DNA of 64,000 nt from SFTJ01 sp045613305 (GTDB taxonomy: Bacteria; Bacteroidota; Bacteroidia; Bacteroidales; Muribaculaceae): the NCBI GenBank assembly GCA_045613305.1, contig JAZLAU010000003.1:1-64000 (forward strand), written 5' to 3'. Shown piece by piece: positions 42,740-52,287 of this stretch (positions within the stretch are counted from its first letter, which is position 1; every line of letters starts with the position of its first letter). Under the pieces are notes generated by a model. The model was not told the origin of the DNA, did not search any database, and worked only from the letters and a program-made list of their open reading frames with translations. Position numbers and translations under genes: made by a program.

Positions 42740-45025
42740 TTATTTCTTTGGTTCAGCACCCATTGTGAACTTCAATTCGCCTCCGTTCATAATGTCTTCG
42801 TGCTTGAAGAATGGTTCTGCCAATTCTTGGCCATTAAGTTCCATCTTTTGGATGTACTTATTTTCACGGCTATTGTTTTCGCATGTAATAGTAAACTTCT
42901 TGCCGTTAGTAAGGTTGATAGTTACCTTATCGAAGATTGGACGACCAATAGAATAAACTGGGTTACCAGGACAAACTTGATAAAATCCCATAGCATTCAA
43001 GATGTACCAAGCCGACATCTGTCCACAGTCTTCATTGCCCGACAAACCGTTTTCGTTATTAAAATATAGAGTGTAAAGCACTTGGTCGATGAGTTCCTGA
43101 GTCTTCCAAGGTTGACCGCCATAGTTATAGAAGTGGATAATGTGGTGACTTGGCTCGTTGCCGTGAGCATATTGACCGATAAGGCCAGAGATGTCGGCCG
43201 ACACCGATTCACCTGTCAACTCTGAAGAAGCACTAAACAAAGCATCAAGTTTTTGGTTAAACACGTCCTTGCCACCCACAAGTTCCATCAAACCTTCTGG
43301 ATCGTGTGGAACAAACCATGACCATTGCCATGCATTACCTTCGCAATAGTCGTCGCTGCGGTGAGTGCTGCGTGCTGGGTCGAATGGTGTACGCCAATTG
43401 CCGTTAACGTCTTTACCTCGCATATATCCCACTTCTGGGTCATAATAGTGCTTATAACCCTTGGCAAATTCTTCATACATTGCTATGCCGGTCGAATCGC
43501 CAACTTCTTTTGCCATTTGTGCTATACACCAGTCGTTGTAAGCGTATTCAAGAGCCTTTGCCACTGCCTCGTTATCCTTATCGCATGGCACATAGCCAAT
43601 CTTGTTTTTCCAATATTTTGCTTGACACATCAAAATGTCGACAACTGCCTTTGGCGCAATAATGCCTGTTGTGTCATATTCAGCCACACGACGCATTGCC
43701 TTATATGCTTCGTTCACATCAAAGTCGCGATAACCCTTCATGTAAGCATCAACGATGATAGGCACTGAATGGTAGCCAATCATACAACCTGTGTAGTTGC
43801 TTTGCAATTCCCACATTGGCAATATGCCGCCTTCGCGTGCCTTCAACAACAAAGAGTTAACAAATTCGGCATTGCGTTCAGGTGCTATGATAGTTTGCAA
43901 TGGGTGCCATGCACGGAAAGTGTCCCATGTTGAGAATATAGTATACACAGGCTTTGACGCATCGCCTTGGTGCACCTTCATATCCATGCCATAGTAGCGA
44001 CCATCGGCATCGGTGAATGTGTTTGGCTGCAATGCTGCATGATAAAGTGCTGTGTAGAAAATTGTGCGATGGTCGGCATCGGTAGTTTCAACGTTAATCT
44101 TTGAAAGATATTCGTTCCATTGCTTTTGTGCTGCTGCCTTCACGCCGTCAAAGTCCCATTCTGGTATTTCGCTAAGCACATTGTTTTTTGCACCTTCGGT
44201 GTCAACTGCCGAAACACCAACTTTTGCATACACCACTTCGCCTTCTTCGGTGGCAAACTTAAGCAAAGCTTTTTTGCGAGCACGTTGCTTATCGCCTACG
44301 GCCACAGTGTCGTCAACAAGGGTGTAGGTGAATGGTTTTGAGAATTGAACATAGAAGTTAATATATTGGTCGAATGCCCAATATTTTGTCATCTTGTGAC
44401 CTACGATTTCTGTGTCGCTAACCACTTCGAGTTGCATTTCCTTGTTCACTTGTTCTTCAAGCGAATAGTCAAGGTCAACAATCACACCTGCATCATCCGA
44501 CTTAGGGAAAGTCCAGCGGTGCAAAGCGCCGCGTGTGGTCGATGTGATTTCAGCCTTCACATTATAGCGGTCAAGCATCACCGAGTAATAACCAGGCTCT
44601 GCAATTTCGTTTTCGTGGCTAAATGCTGAAGCATACGACTTAGTTTGTGCCTTTTCGGCTTCTTGCGTAATGTCTTGCTCGCCCACTGTAGGCATCAACA
44701 ACACATCTCCCAAATCGCAGCAACCTGTTCCACTTAGGTGGGTGTGCGAAAATCCGTTGATTGTTGTGTCGTTGTAATAATAGCCCGAACATGCGTCCCA
44801 GCCATATATGCGAGTGTCGGGGCTTGGCTGAATGCCGCCATGTGGCACCACTGCTCCCGGATAGGTGTGGCCGTGGCCTCCGGTGCCTATAAACACATTT
44901 ACATATTGCAAATAATCTTTGCTCTGCTCTTGGCTTGAATTGCAACTTGTGGTCAATAACGATGCGCCCACCATTACCGACAACATTAACAACGCTGCCT
45001 TCTTACTCAAATTTGTCAGTCTCAT
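42740..45025 (-). CDS. GH92 alpha-mannosidase lipoprotein (third of three)
   Basis: 761 residues with a lipoprotein signal (LLTTSCNSS, Cys about 28). GH92 is shown by YVNVFIGTGGHGHTYPGA, HTHLSGTGCCDLGDV, YAHGNEPSHHIIHFYNYGG and GNEDCGQMSAWYILNAMGFYQ. Both motif regions match the 29527 enzyme, so alpha-1,2-mannosidase type activity at the cell surface is likely. It is co-directional with and 78 bp upstream of the GPH symporter gene, so mannose release and uptake appear coupled. A -7 box lies 40 nt upstream. Confidence 0.95.
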   Translation of the reverse strand: MRLTNLSKKAALLMLSVMVGASLLTTSCNSSQEQSKDYLQYVNVFIGTGGHGHTYPGAVVPHGGIQPSPDTRIYGWDACSGYYYNDTTINGFSHTHLSGTGCCDLGDVLLMPTVGEQDITQEAEKAQTKSYASAFSHENEIAEPGYYSVMLDRYNVKAEITSTTRGALHRWTFPKSDDAGVIVDLDYSLEEQVNKEMQLEVVSDTEIVGHKMTKYWAFDQYINFYVQFSKPFTYTLVDDTVAVGDKQRARKKALLKFATEEGEVVYAKVGVSAVDTEGAKNNVLSEIPEWDFDGVKAAAQKQWNEYLSKINVETTDADHRTIFYTALYHAALQPNTFTDADGRYYGMDMKVHQGDASKPVYTIFSTWDTFRAWHPLQTIIAPERNAEFVNSLLLKAREGGILPMWELQSNYTGCMIGYHSVPIIVDAYMKGYRDFDVNEAYKAMRRVAEYDTTGIIAPKAVVDILMCQAKYWKNKIGYVPCDKDNEAVAKALEYAYNDWCIAQMAKEVGDSTGIAMYEEFAKGYKHYYDPEVGYMRGKDVNGNWRTPFDPARSTHRSDDYCEGNAWQWSWFVPHDPEGLMELVGGKDVFNQKLDALFSASSELTGESVSADISGLIGQYAHGNEPSHHIIHFYNYGGQPWKTQELIDQVLYTLYFNNENGLSGNEDCGQMSAWYILNAMGFYQVCPGNPVYSIGRPIFDKVTINLTNGKKFTITCENNSRENKYIQKMELNGQELAEPFFKHEDIMNGGELKFTMGAEPKK

Positions 45026-45065
45026 CTGAAATTGTTTTACTTTGTTTTAGGTTATTTGATTCCTA

Positions 45066-45073
45066 CAAAGATA
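45066..45073 (-). promoter_or_regulatory. -7 box for the GH92-symporter unit
   Basis: Minus strand TATCTTTG, about 40 nt upstream of the GH92 ATG. Confidence 0.5.
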
Positions 45074-45211
45074 GGCATTAATTTTCAATTGAAACTGATT
45101 GAAACATACAGATTTTGGCAAAACATCACCTTATTTAATTATCCCTCATTATCTCCGCCGGGCGCTGAACGAAAAAAAAATCGGTTTTTCTCGATTTTTT
45201 ATTCGCGACGA

Positions 45212-45290
45212 CTTGCATTTTCAAAGTTTGGCACAACATTTGCAACATTTATAGTGTAGAAAACACGCAAATCATCTAATTCGATGATTT
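45212..45290 (+). promoter_or_regulatory. Promoter-like elements and 8-bp dyad upstream of the vWA gene
   Basis: CTTG at 45212-45215 and AACATTTG at 45235-45242 are spaced by 19 nt, close to the consensus. A perfect inverted repeat AAATCATC-TAATTC-GATGATTT follows at 45269-45290 in the leader and may be an operator or mRNA hairpin. Nothing else in 45074-45357 looks like a gene. Confidence 0.4.
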
Positions 45291-45357
45291 AACGTATGAA
45301 TAACATAAAAACACTAATTATATACATTTTTTATTTAACATTTTAATTTTCATTAGT

Positions 45358-46005
45358 ATGGATAAGCAAACCTCAACCCCCCAAACACGAATTTTCAATC
45401 TTTTGATTCTCGACGAAAGCGGTTCAATGTCTTGTATCGAAAAACAAGCAATCGACGGTGTGAACGAAACAATTCAATGCATTAGAAAGGCTCAAAAAGG
45501 ACATCCCGAACAAACACACTTTTTCACTTTCGTAACTTTCAACGACGATGTTAAAACCATCTGCAACTGCATGCCTGCCGAAGGTGTAAAGGAAATTACC
45601 TCACACGACTACAACCCTAACTGCTGCACTGCTCTTTATGACGCAATCGGTTTTTCGGCCAACAACCTAAAGCCGCTGCTTAACGAAAACGACAAGGTGC
45701 TTGTGACCATCGTTACCGACGGATATGAAAATGCCTCAACAGAATACACCGGTGCCGCTATAAAGAGCCTTATTGACGACTTAAAATCAAAAAATTGGGT
45801 ATTCACCTACATGGGTGCTAATCACGATGTTGAATCAGCTGCCCTTAACATTTCTATCACAAACACTCTAAAGTTTGAATCAACTGTCGAAAGTTCAAAA
45901 GCATCGTGGGACAAAATGAACGCAAAGAGAATGAATTTTTACGAACGTGCCAGCAGAATCGATTATGACTGCGATGCAGAGAATGAAGATTTCTTTAACA
46001 GATAA
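45358..46005 (+). CDS. Stand-alone von Willebrand factor A domain protein
   Basis: 215 residues, almost entirely one vWA domain. The metal-ion-dependent adhesion site is complete: LDESGSM (DxSxS) near residue 20, a Thr in CCTALYDAIG and an Asp in VTDGYENAS. No signal peptide or membrane helix, so cytosolic. Solo vWA proteins of this kind resemble TerY-like or chaperone-associated vWA proteins. In such systems they usually pair with a MoxR ATPase or a kinase, but no such gene is adjacent. The C-terminus is acidic (DYDCDAENEDFF). Function unknown; probably a protein-binding scaffold. Confidence 0.85.
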   Translation: MDKQTSTPQTRIFNLLILDESGSMSCIEKQAIDGVNETIQCIRKAQKGHPEQTHFFTFVTFNDDVKTICNCMPAEGVKEITSHDYNPNCCTALYDAIGFSANNLKPLLNENDKVLVTIVTDGYENASTEYTGAAIKSLIDDLKSKNWVFTYMGANHDVESAALNISITNTLKFESTVESSKASWDKMNAKRMNFYERASRIDYDCDAENEDFFNR

Positions 46006-46037
46006 CACTTTGTGATGTGTGATACACTCTCACAACC

Positions 46038-46074
46038 AGCAAGGAGGTGCATTATTGCAGCCTCCTTGTTTTTG
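46038..46074 (+). terminator. Rho-independent terminator
   Basis: CAAGGAGGTGC-attatt-GCAGCCTCCTTG followed by TTTTTG. Confidence 0.85.
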
Positions 46075-46147
46075 TTTTATAGTCCACAACATTCCGCAGT
46101 AATTACTTTTATACTTAATACTTTAGCACAATCATAAAAAATTTGCT

Positions 46148-46155
46148 TAAATTTG
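46148..46155 (+). promoter_or_regulatory. -7 box for the GH76 gene
   Basis: TAAATTTG, about 86 nt before the ATG, with a TTTA element 22 nt upstream. Confidence 0.5.
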
Positions 46156-46241
46156 CCTCGTTATAATAGAATCGGTAGAATCACTTAAATTTTAATAGAT
46201 TGCCTTTTCTTTAACCTATTAAAATCAGTCAAAACTAATTA

Positions 46242-47432
46242 ATGAAATTTATGAGAATCTTTACAACCCTCCTCATCGTCCTTGCTGTGTCGCTAACATC
46301 ATCGGCTCAGAAAGACAATGCCTATTGGAACAAAATGGCCGACGGCATGTCGCAAGCCCTAATCAAAAACTTTTGGGGCGCAAGTTTCAAAGGTCATCCC
46401 GACCGCTACTACTTCAACTACCTTAGCCATCAAAAAGACTTAACCAACGAACACTACTGGCCTCAAGCTCATGCCATGGACGTGATGGTTGACGCATATA
46501 TGCGAACTGGCGAAAAAAGATATCTCGACATTTACCCTCTTTGGTGGGAAGGGGCGCCTAAATACAATTTCGCAAGCAAGATGAACGCCAACGACCCCTG
46601 GTGGAATGTTTTTGTCGACGATATGGAATGGATTGCTTTAGCACAAATAAGAATGTTTGAAAGCACCGGCGAAACTAAATACATCACTAAGGCTCGCCAA
46701 CTCTACGACGACTACATATGGAGCACTTGGGGGCCTGAAGACGAAGCACCTTGGTATGGCGGCATTACTTGGAAAACCGACGTTTCGAAGTCAAAAAACG
46801 CCTGCTCTAACGGTCCTGCCGCCCTTATCGCTGCTCGACTTTACAGATTCTACAACGATGCCAAATTTGCCGATGGCAAGGTGCGCGAAGCATACCTTAA
46901 CGAAGCAATAAAAATCTACACATGGGAAAAGAATGTGCTTTTCGACATCGAAACTGGTGCTGTGTATGACAACATCAACCGTCAAGGCCACATTCAACGA
47001 AACTGGATTTTCACTTACAACATTGGCACTTTCTTGGGTGCTGCTCACGAACTCTACAAAATAACTGGCGACAAACAATACCTCAACGATGCCGCTTTGG
47101 CCGCTTCATACGTAATTAACCGTATGACCAAAAACGGGGTGCTGGATGATGCCACAGGTGGCGACGGCGGACTTTTCCACGGCATATTCTTCCGCTATTT
47201 TGTGAAACTCATCAACGAAGAAGACTTGGAAATGAGCACTCGCAAGCATTTCCACGAATATTTCACAAACCTTGCCACAGTTATGGCTGAGCAAGGCGTT
47301 AACCACAAAACCATGCTTTATGGTGGCCGTTGGCGCAAGGCTCCTGCAAACGACGACGTTGTGGGCTTAACTCCTCACGTCACAGGTTGCATGCTTATGG
47401 AAGCCATGTGCATCCTTAAACCACTAAACTAA
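46242..47432 (+). CDS. GH76 endo-alpha-1,6-mannanase-like protein
   Basis: 396 residues with a signal peptide (MRIFTTLLIVLAVSLTSSAQ; start at 46242 or 46251). An (alpha/alpha)6 barrel with the GH76 catalytic Asp pair in WWNVFVDDMEWIALAQ (Asp126-Asp127), preceded by HYWPQAHAMDV. Later blocks NACSNGPAALIAARLY and GHIQRNWIFTYNIGTFLGAA are typical. GH76 cleaves the alpha-1,6-mannan backbone of yeast cell-wall mannan or related bacterial glycans. It is not a lipoprotein and lacks a sorting tail, so periplasmic action is likely. Its neighbours, the GH92 mannosidases that strip side chains, support a mannan role. GH88 was considered, but the Asp pair favours GH76. Confidence 0.88.
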   Translation: MKFMRIFTTLLIVLAVSLTSSAQKDNAYWNKMADGMSQALIKNFWGASFKGHPDRYYFNYLSHQKDLTNEHYWPQAHAMDVMVDAYMRTGEKRYLDIYPLWWEGAPKYNFASKMNANDPWWNVFVDDMEWIALAQIRMFESTGETKYITKARQLYDDYIWSTWGPEDEAPWYGGITWKTDVSKSKNACSNGPAALIAARLYRFYNDAKFADGKVREAYLNEAIKIYTWEKNVLFDIETGAVYDNINRQGHIQRNWIFTYNIGTFLGAAHELYKITGDKQYLNDAALAASYVINRMTKNGVLDDATGGDGGLFHGIFFRYFVKLINEEDLEMSTRKHFHEYFTNLATVMAEQGVNHKTMLYGGRWRKAPANDDVVGLTPHVTGCMLMEAMCILKPLN

Positions 47433-47462
47433 TCAGCACACATTATTCTCAAAAAATAGCAG

Positions 47463-47495
47463 ACAGGCAGCCCTTTTGTGGGGGCTGCCTGTTTG
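47463..47495 (+). terminator. Rho-independent terminator after GH76
   Basis: ACAGGCAGCCC-ttttgtg-GGGGCTGCCTGT followed by T-rich sequence. Confidence 0.85.
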
Positions 47496-47778
47496 CTACA
47501 TATAACTCTATCATCGGCATAATCTCACGCCACTCATTGCATTATTGCATACCGGCACTCTTAATGACAAGTGCTAAAGGCTCAAGAAGTGAATGACACA
47601 ATCCACAATCTGAAAGTTGTGTTTATCGGAATGCCTAAAAAATACGAGATAGGCAGCACATTTCAGATGTGCAATCTGGCCCACACCACAACCGATGGCT
47701 CACTCGAAGTGCTAAAAACAATGTCATCCCCTCTATGTAAACGCATTCAAAAAATGCTCATCTTGCTTCGAAATAAAA
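47496..47778. other. Intergenic region, weak ORF only
   Basis: A 76-codon frame with a GTG start (47571-47801) runs into the terminator of the convergent gene and has no promoter. I see no supported gene here. Confidence 0.4.
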
Positions 47779-47811
47779 AATGTGCGGCACATAATCCATG
47801 AGCCGCACATT
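47779..47811 (-). terminator. Terminator of the GH84 gene
   Basis: Minus strand AATGTGCGGC...GCCGCACATT followed by TTTTTATTT, 26 bp after the GH84 stop. Confidence 0.85.
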
Positions 47812-47836
47812 ATATTTATCAACAAGTCTGTTACCG

Positions 47837-50416
47837 TTATTTTACTGGAACAATTTCAAACAATTCAACATTGCCAATCAAAACAACCTTTACTGCTCCG
47901 GCCTTTAGTTCTTGAGTGAACAATGGAGCGTAAACCACAGCTCTATCTAAAACATTATTGTTAGCATCAAGTTGCTCAACACACATATAGTCATTGTCAG
48001 AATGATACTTTGCCAAATAAGTGAATTTCTTCACACCTTGTGGCACGCCAAACGACATTGCACCACTATTCTTATATGATGTGCCAGGATGATTATCGAA
48101 TGCATATAGTACCGCTTCGGCATCTTCGGCCTCAACCTTGAAACCAAGTTGGTCGGCATTCACCGGATTAACCTCAAAACTACGAACAGCCACCCAATTA
48201 CCCTTTTCTGATGGCAACTTGATGACGCGAATGTAGCGAGCCTTCACTGCTTCACCCTTCCAATTGATGATATATTGCTTGTTCATGTCGTCGATAAGAG
48301 TCTTCCAAGTCTTACCATCTACTGAATATTCAAGACGTGCGTGGTCAAGGTAGTCAACATCGTCAACCGAATTACGGCCTTGCAAAATCTTCACTTCCCA
48401 AACATCCTTCACCATACCCAAATCTACACCAAACCAATCGCCACCCTGACGGCTTTGTGCTGCTCCTGAGTGGTAATATGTTGTTGAGTCATTGTCAAAC
48501 ATCAACTTGCTTTGAGTAGTGCGCAAAGTTGCAAACGAACCAATGCCCTTAAGGGTTGATGGCTTCTTGCCTGTTAGCGTCATAAAGAAGCCGTCGCGCA
48601 TATCGTCCATCGATGTTTCGTAGAATGGTTGCAACTTCATTGTTCCACTCTTATGAGCCTCATACGCCTTTTGTTGTTCGTAAGTCATCAAATTCGAAAC
48701 ATATCCCTTCCAGAAATCTTCGTGACGGCCTTGCTTATACAATTTCAAAAGGTCTAATGCCTTCAAACCACGCAAACCAAGTTTTGTAAATTCAGTCAAC
48801 CATGGGGCCAATTCCTTCATGAGCAACTTATTCTCACACTTAGCCTTCATTTGCGCTTCTACCGCAGTCACACGTTCAAATTCTTCATAAAGTGCATCAT
48901 ATTGTGCTTCGGTATAGTTGTCGAAACTGAAGGTGTTTGTTTCCCACGATTCGGCACGACGATAGCCAGTTTCTGTGTCACAAGAGTGAATTGAGAATGT
49001 GCGATAAGCATCTTTTGCTTCTGGAGTAAGTTCTTCCAAACCACGTTCCCAGTTGTCGATTGCGTTATAACTTGCCGAATTCCAACAATAATCGCCCACA
49101 CCATATAGTGCCAACTTTGACGCTTCACCGTGTTCCATCGGATTGCTCACCAAACCGCTCAAGTTTTCCGAAGTCAAGGTTGTGTCAAGACCATATGTTG
49201 GGCCTTGCATAATTATATGACGAGCATAGTCGGTTACAGGGAAGTTCCACCAGTAGTAAGCAGGACGCTTAATGCGCGAATTAACCCAGTCCATAGTTTC
49301 GCGAGTCAAGTCGCTACATACCACATCACCTGTCCAGAACACCTTGATTGACGGATGTAATGTGTTTCCGTAGATTGCCAAACTGCCTTTTTCTGTTGGG
49401 TTTGCCCACAAACGAGAGTAGTCGGTTGGACACACTGTCAACGGATTAACATCACCGCGTGCTTCTACAAACTCCTTGTGCAAACGATTCAAAAGTTCGG
49501 TTTGCTTAACTGGGTTGGTTCCTTCGCCCGAAATGTCATCAAAGAAGATAGCAAATGTGCGAACGCCAAGGTCATACATCAAATTAAACTTCTTTACCAA
49601 GTTTTGGTAATCCTCTTCATTCCACTTGATGTCTTGTCCTGGGTGAATAGCCCACACAAAGTCCACATAGTTGCGGTTACATGCTTCCACAAGGTCCTTA
49701 ATTTGCTTTGCTTCATCTTCAGGATAAGGCAAACGCCAGTTTGGGCAACTATGATAAGGGTCGTCTTTAGGGCCATATAGATAAGTGTTCATCTTAAACT
49801 TACCGTAGAAGTCGATAAGCGACAAACGCACCTCGTGCGACCATGGAGTGCCATAGAAACCTTCCACCACGCCACGATTTTCCAAATCAGGATAATCGCA
49901 GATGGTCATATAAGGCACTTTTCCGCTCTTTCCTACTGGACTTTCCATGATTTGACGCAAAGTTTGCAAACCATAGAACGCACCTCGCTCATCATAACCA
50001 AGAATGCTTACACCCTTATTATCGATTGTCATTGAATATCCACCCGAAACTGCCTTAACGCCCTTTGCTACTGCCTTCTTGGCATTAAAGTCTACTGTCA
50101 GTTTCACGCCCTTCTTGTTTACAACGATTCCACTGCCTTCCAATGTTGGCAACTGATTGGCAAAACACTTCTTCTTGTCGTCAAACTTAAATCCTTGCTT
50201 CACATTGAGTGTTTTCAAAGCATTTAGTTTTAAGTCGTGTGGGGTTGGGTTAATCACTAGACCCTTGTGGTCTACTTTTTCTCCTGGCACTGCCAGCACA
50301 TCTTGCTTTTCACCACGTTGCGAACTCAAGTCAAATTCTTCGTCTTGAGCCACTGCCGTGCCACAAAATAGCATACTCGCTGCCAAAAGTGGTAATAATT
50401 TGTAATTCGTTTTCAT
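47837..50416 (-). CDS. GH84 beta-N-acetylglucosaminidase with F5/8 type C domain
   Basis: 859 residues with signal peptide (LLPLLAASMLFCGTAVAQ). Domain order: an N-terminal GH84-associated alpha/beta domain (about 50-170, with GYDERGAFYGLQTLRQ), then the TIM barrel (from ENRGVVEGFYGTPWSHEVR near 180) with catalytic Asp293-Asp294 in FAIFFDDISGEG. A helical region follows, then a C-terminal coagulation-factor 5/8 type C-like module (GGDWFGVDLGMVKDVWEV) for carbohydrate binding. GH84 acts on terminal beta-GlcNAc, such as O-GlcNAc or N-glycan antennae, by substrate-assisted catalysis. Bacteroides homologue BtGH84 is the well-known model. It fits host glycan use beside the GH92 genes. Exported to the periplasm or surface. 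Confidence 0.95.
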   Translation of the reverse strand: MKTNYKLLPLLAASMLFCGTAVAQDEEFDLSSQRGEKQDVLAVPGEKVDHKGLVINPTPHDLKLNALKTLNVKQGFKFDDKKKCFANQLPTLEGSGIVVNKKGVKLTVDFNAKKAVAKGVKAVSGGYSMTIDNKGVSILGYDERGAFYGLQTLRQIMESPVGKSGKVPYMTICDYPDLENRGVVEGFYGTPWSHEVRLSLIDFYGKFKMNTYLYGPKDDPYHSCPNWRLPYPEDEAKQIKDLVEACNRNYVDFVWAIHPGQDIKWNEEDYQNLVKKFNLMYDLGVRTFAIFFDDISGEGTNPVKQTELLNRLHKEFVEARGDVNPLTVCPTDYSRLWANPTEKGSLAIYGNTLHPSIKVFWTGDVVCSDLTRETMDWVNSRIKRPAYYWWNFPVTDYARHIIMQGPTYGLDTTLTSENLSGLVSNPMEHGEASKLALYGVGDYCWNSASYNAIDNWERGLEELTPEAKDAYRTFSIHSCDTETGYRRAESWETNTFSFDNYTEAQYDALYEEFERVTAVEAQMKAKCENKLLMKELAPWLTEFTKLGLRGLKALDLLKLYKQGRHEDFWKGYVSNLMTYEQQKAYEAHKSGTMKLQPFYETSMDDMRDGFFMTLTGKKPSTLKGIGSFATLRTTQSKLMFDNDSTTYYHSGAAQSRQGGDWFGVDLGMVKDVWEVKILQGRNSVDDVDYLDHARLEYSVDGKTWKTLIDDMNKQYIINWKGEAVKARYIRVIKLPSEKGNWVAVRSFEVNPVNADQLGFKVEAEDAEAVLYAFDNHPGTSYKNSGAMSFGVPQGVKKFTYLAKYHSDNDYMCVEQLDANNNVLDRAVVYAPLFTQELKAGAVKVVLIGNVELFEIVPVK

Positions 50417-50560
50417 TCTTTTGGATAATTATGTATATTTATTATTTCTTCAAATCACTCGGTTACAGACTCTTACACTACCCTATGCTAAGGTTACGGT
50501 CTGCACATAATATTTCAATTTACTAAGTTACAACAAATAACTCCACTTTGCAAACCCATC

Positions 50561-50591
50561 CCCCCAAAAAATCAATAATTCAGCATTAACC
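50561..50591 (+). repeat. Imperfect flanking repeat, left copy
   Basis: CCCCC-A6-TCA..AATTCAGCA.TAACC; 28 of 32 aligned positions match 53502-53533. The two copies lie on either side of the AT-rich gene pair. Confidence 0.45.
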
Positions 50592-50667
50592 ACTCACGTT
50601 TTTTACCTCATTTTGCTTAAAAATCTCGTCAAGCATTAGCATCCAATCAAATTCAAAAAAAATATTG

Positions 50668-50675
50668 TAAATTTG
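50668..50675 (+). promoter_or_regulatory. -7 box for the AT-rich gene pair
   Basis: TAAATTTG, 37 nt upstream of the ATG at 50713. Confidence 0.5.
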
Positions 50676-50712
50676 TCACGCATAAAATCAAAAAAATAGA
50701 CTATATCACATC

Positions 50713-52260
50713 ATGGACCGCATTTTATCATATCTTGGATTACCTTTCACTAAAAATAGAATCCTATTTTTAGCATTATTCATGTTAACTTCAATAAACG
50801 CCATTTATCTTTATATTTTTTTATTCAATTCCATAGCATTTTCTTTGTATCTAGCCCTTAATGGCTATCTACTCTCATACATTACCTCCTTGTTAATATC
50901 AATATTTCCATCTACAATTAGGAAAATTTTCTCAACAATAATTATCTCATTTTTAGTCATATTTTTCATTATAGAATCCTATTGCATTCATGAAATAAAC
51001 GCCCCGTTTGATGCAGATTTTGCAACACTTTTACTTACTACTAATTTAAACGAAGCTACAGAATTTTTACAGGTAATGGTTCCTTTATCTTTTATTATAA
51101 CTACATTAGCTTTGTTTATATTCATAGCCGTAACACTATATTTAGTAAAATTAATTAAACCAAATAAGTTTTCTACATCATTAGCCACCTTAATTTTAAT
51201 TCTGTCAATTTTTGCTGTATTGCGTAATCCGCCAACATTAAACCAATGCATCATTAATAAAATTTACAACATCGCCTCTTATGATGTTCCCACAAATCTA
51301 CGGGATTACTTTATGAATCCAGAGGCAACAATCACCGACTCATCTCCCAAAAACATAGTAGTGATAATGGGTGAATCTTTCTCTAAGCACCACAGTTCTC
51401 TATATGGTTATGAAAAACAAACGAATCCTCTACTCGAAAAACTTGTCCAAGACTCATCTTTAATCGTTTTTAAGAATGTAACATCGGCAGGACTATCCAC
51501 TATGATATCTTTTAAATACATGTTTAGCGGCTATAGCCCAGAATCTGAAAAAGATAAAGAATGGTATAATTTTCCTTTACTTCAAGACATTCTCCATTCT
51601 GCAGGATATTCTATGCACTGGTTTTCAAACCACGCCAACGTAGGTGTTCATAATAATGTTACACGTCTTCTTGCTGAAGCTTCTGACGACAATCATTTTT
51701 GCGGCAATTCTTTATCTGGCGATTTCAGAACCTCATATGACGAAGAAGAGGTAAAATTAGCAAAAAATTTTCTGTCATCTTACGACAAGAACAATTACAA
51801 TTTCTATGTTTTCCACCTTATGGGTTCACATTTTAAATTTGATTTAAGATACCCAAGCAATTTTGTCAAATTCACCGAAAAGGATTATCAAAATCGTCCT
51901 TTAAACCAACGATCAACTCTTGCAGCATATGATAATTCTATTCTATACAACGACTACGTTGTCAATGAAATCATTTCACTTTTTAAAGAACGTGAAGCAA
52001 TAATAATATACCTATCAGACCATGGACTAGATATATACAACAGTTCTGACACTTATGCGGCACATGGAAAACCAAATGACCCAATTTCCGCAAAATTTGG
52101 TTCAGATATTCCATTCATAGTCTATACATCACAAAGTTATCGAAACAACAATCCAAAAATAATAAATCAACTTAAACAGAAAACAGCAACCCCCTTCAGA
52201 ACTGATAACTTTATGAATTTCGTCATAGAAATTAGTGGAATAAAATATACGGTTGAATAA
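50713..52260 (+). CDS. Phosphoethanolamine-transferase-like membrane protein (sulfatase fold)
   Basis: 515 residues. Five hydrophobic helices fill the first 165 residues, then a sulfatase/alkaline-phosphatase-fold catalytic domain: VVIMGESFSKHHSSLYGY (metal Glu), SAGLSTMISFKYMFSGY (the Thr/Ser nucleophile region of EptA-type enzymes), IIYLSDHGLDIY (metal Asp-His) and YAAHGKPNDP (His). It probably transfers phosphoethanolamine from phosphatidylethanolamine to lipid A core or a surface glycan on the periplasmic face of the inner membrane. Cationic-peptide resistance is a possible outcome. Bases and codons are clearly AT-richer than the neighbours, suggesting transfer. The acyltransferase gene follows after 27 bp. 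Confidence 0.85.
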   Translation: MDRILSYLGLPFTKNRILFLALFMLTSINAIYLYIFLFNSIAFSLYLALNGYLLSYITSLLISIFPSTIRKIFSTIIISFLVIFFIIESYCIHEINAPFDADFATLLLTTNLNEATEFLQVMVPLSFIITTLALFIFIAVTLYLVKLIKPNKFSTSLATLILILSIFAVLRNPPTLNQCIINKIYNIASYDVPTNLRDYFMNPEATITDSSPKNIVVIMGESFSKHHSSLYGYEKQTNPLLEKLVQDSSLIVFKNVTSAGLSTMISFKYMFSGYSPESEKDKEWYNFPLLQDILHSAGYSMHWFSNHANVGVHNNVTRLLAEASDDNHFCGNSLSGDFRTSYDEEEVKLAKNFLSSYDKNNYNFYVFHLMGSHFKFDLRYPSNFVKFTEKDYQNRPLNQRSTLAAYDNSILYNDYVVNEIISLFKEREAIIIYLSDHGLDIYNSSDTYAAHGKPNDPISAKFGSDIPFIVYTSQSYRNNNPKIINQLKQKTATPFRTDNFMNFVIEISGIKYTVE

Positions 52261-52287
52261 TTTTATTGAAACACAATTCTACTATAC

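Noticed and set aside
47571..47801. 76-codon plus-strand frame
   Set aside because: GTG start, no promoter, and it runs into the convergent terminator of GH84; not recognisable as a protein.
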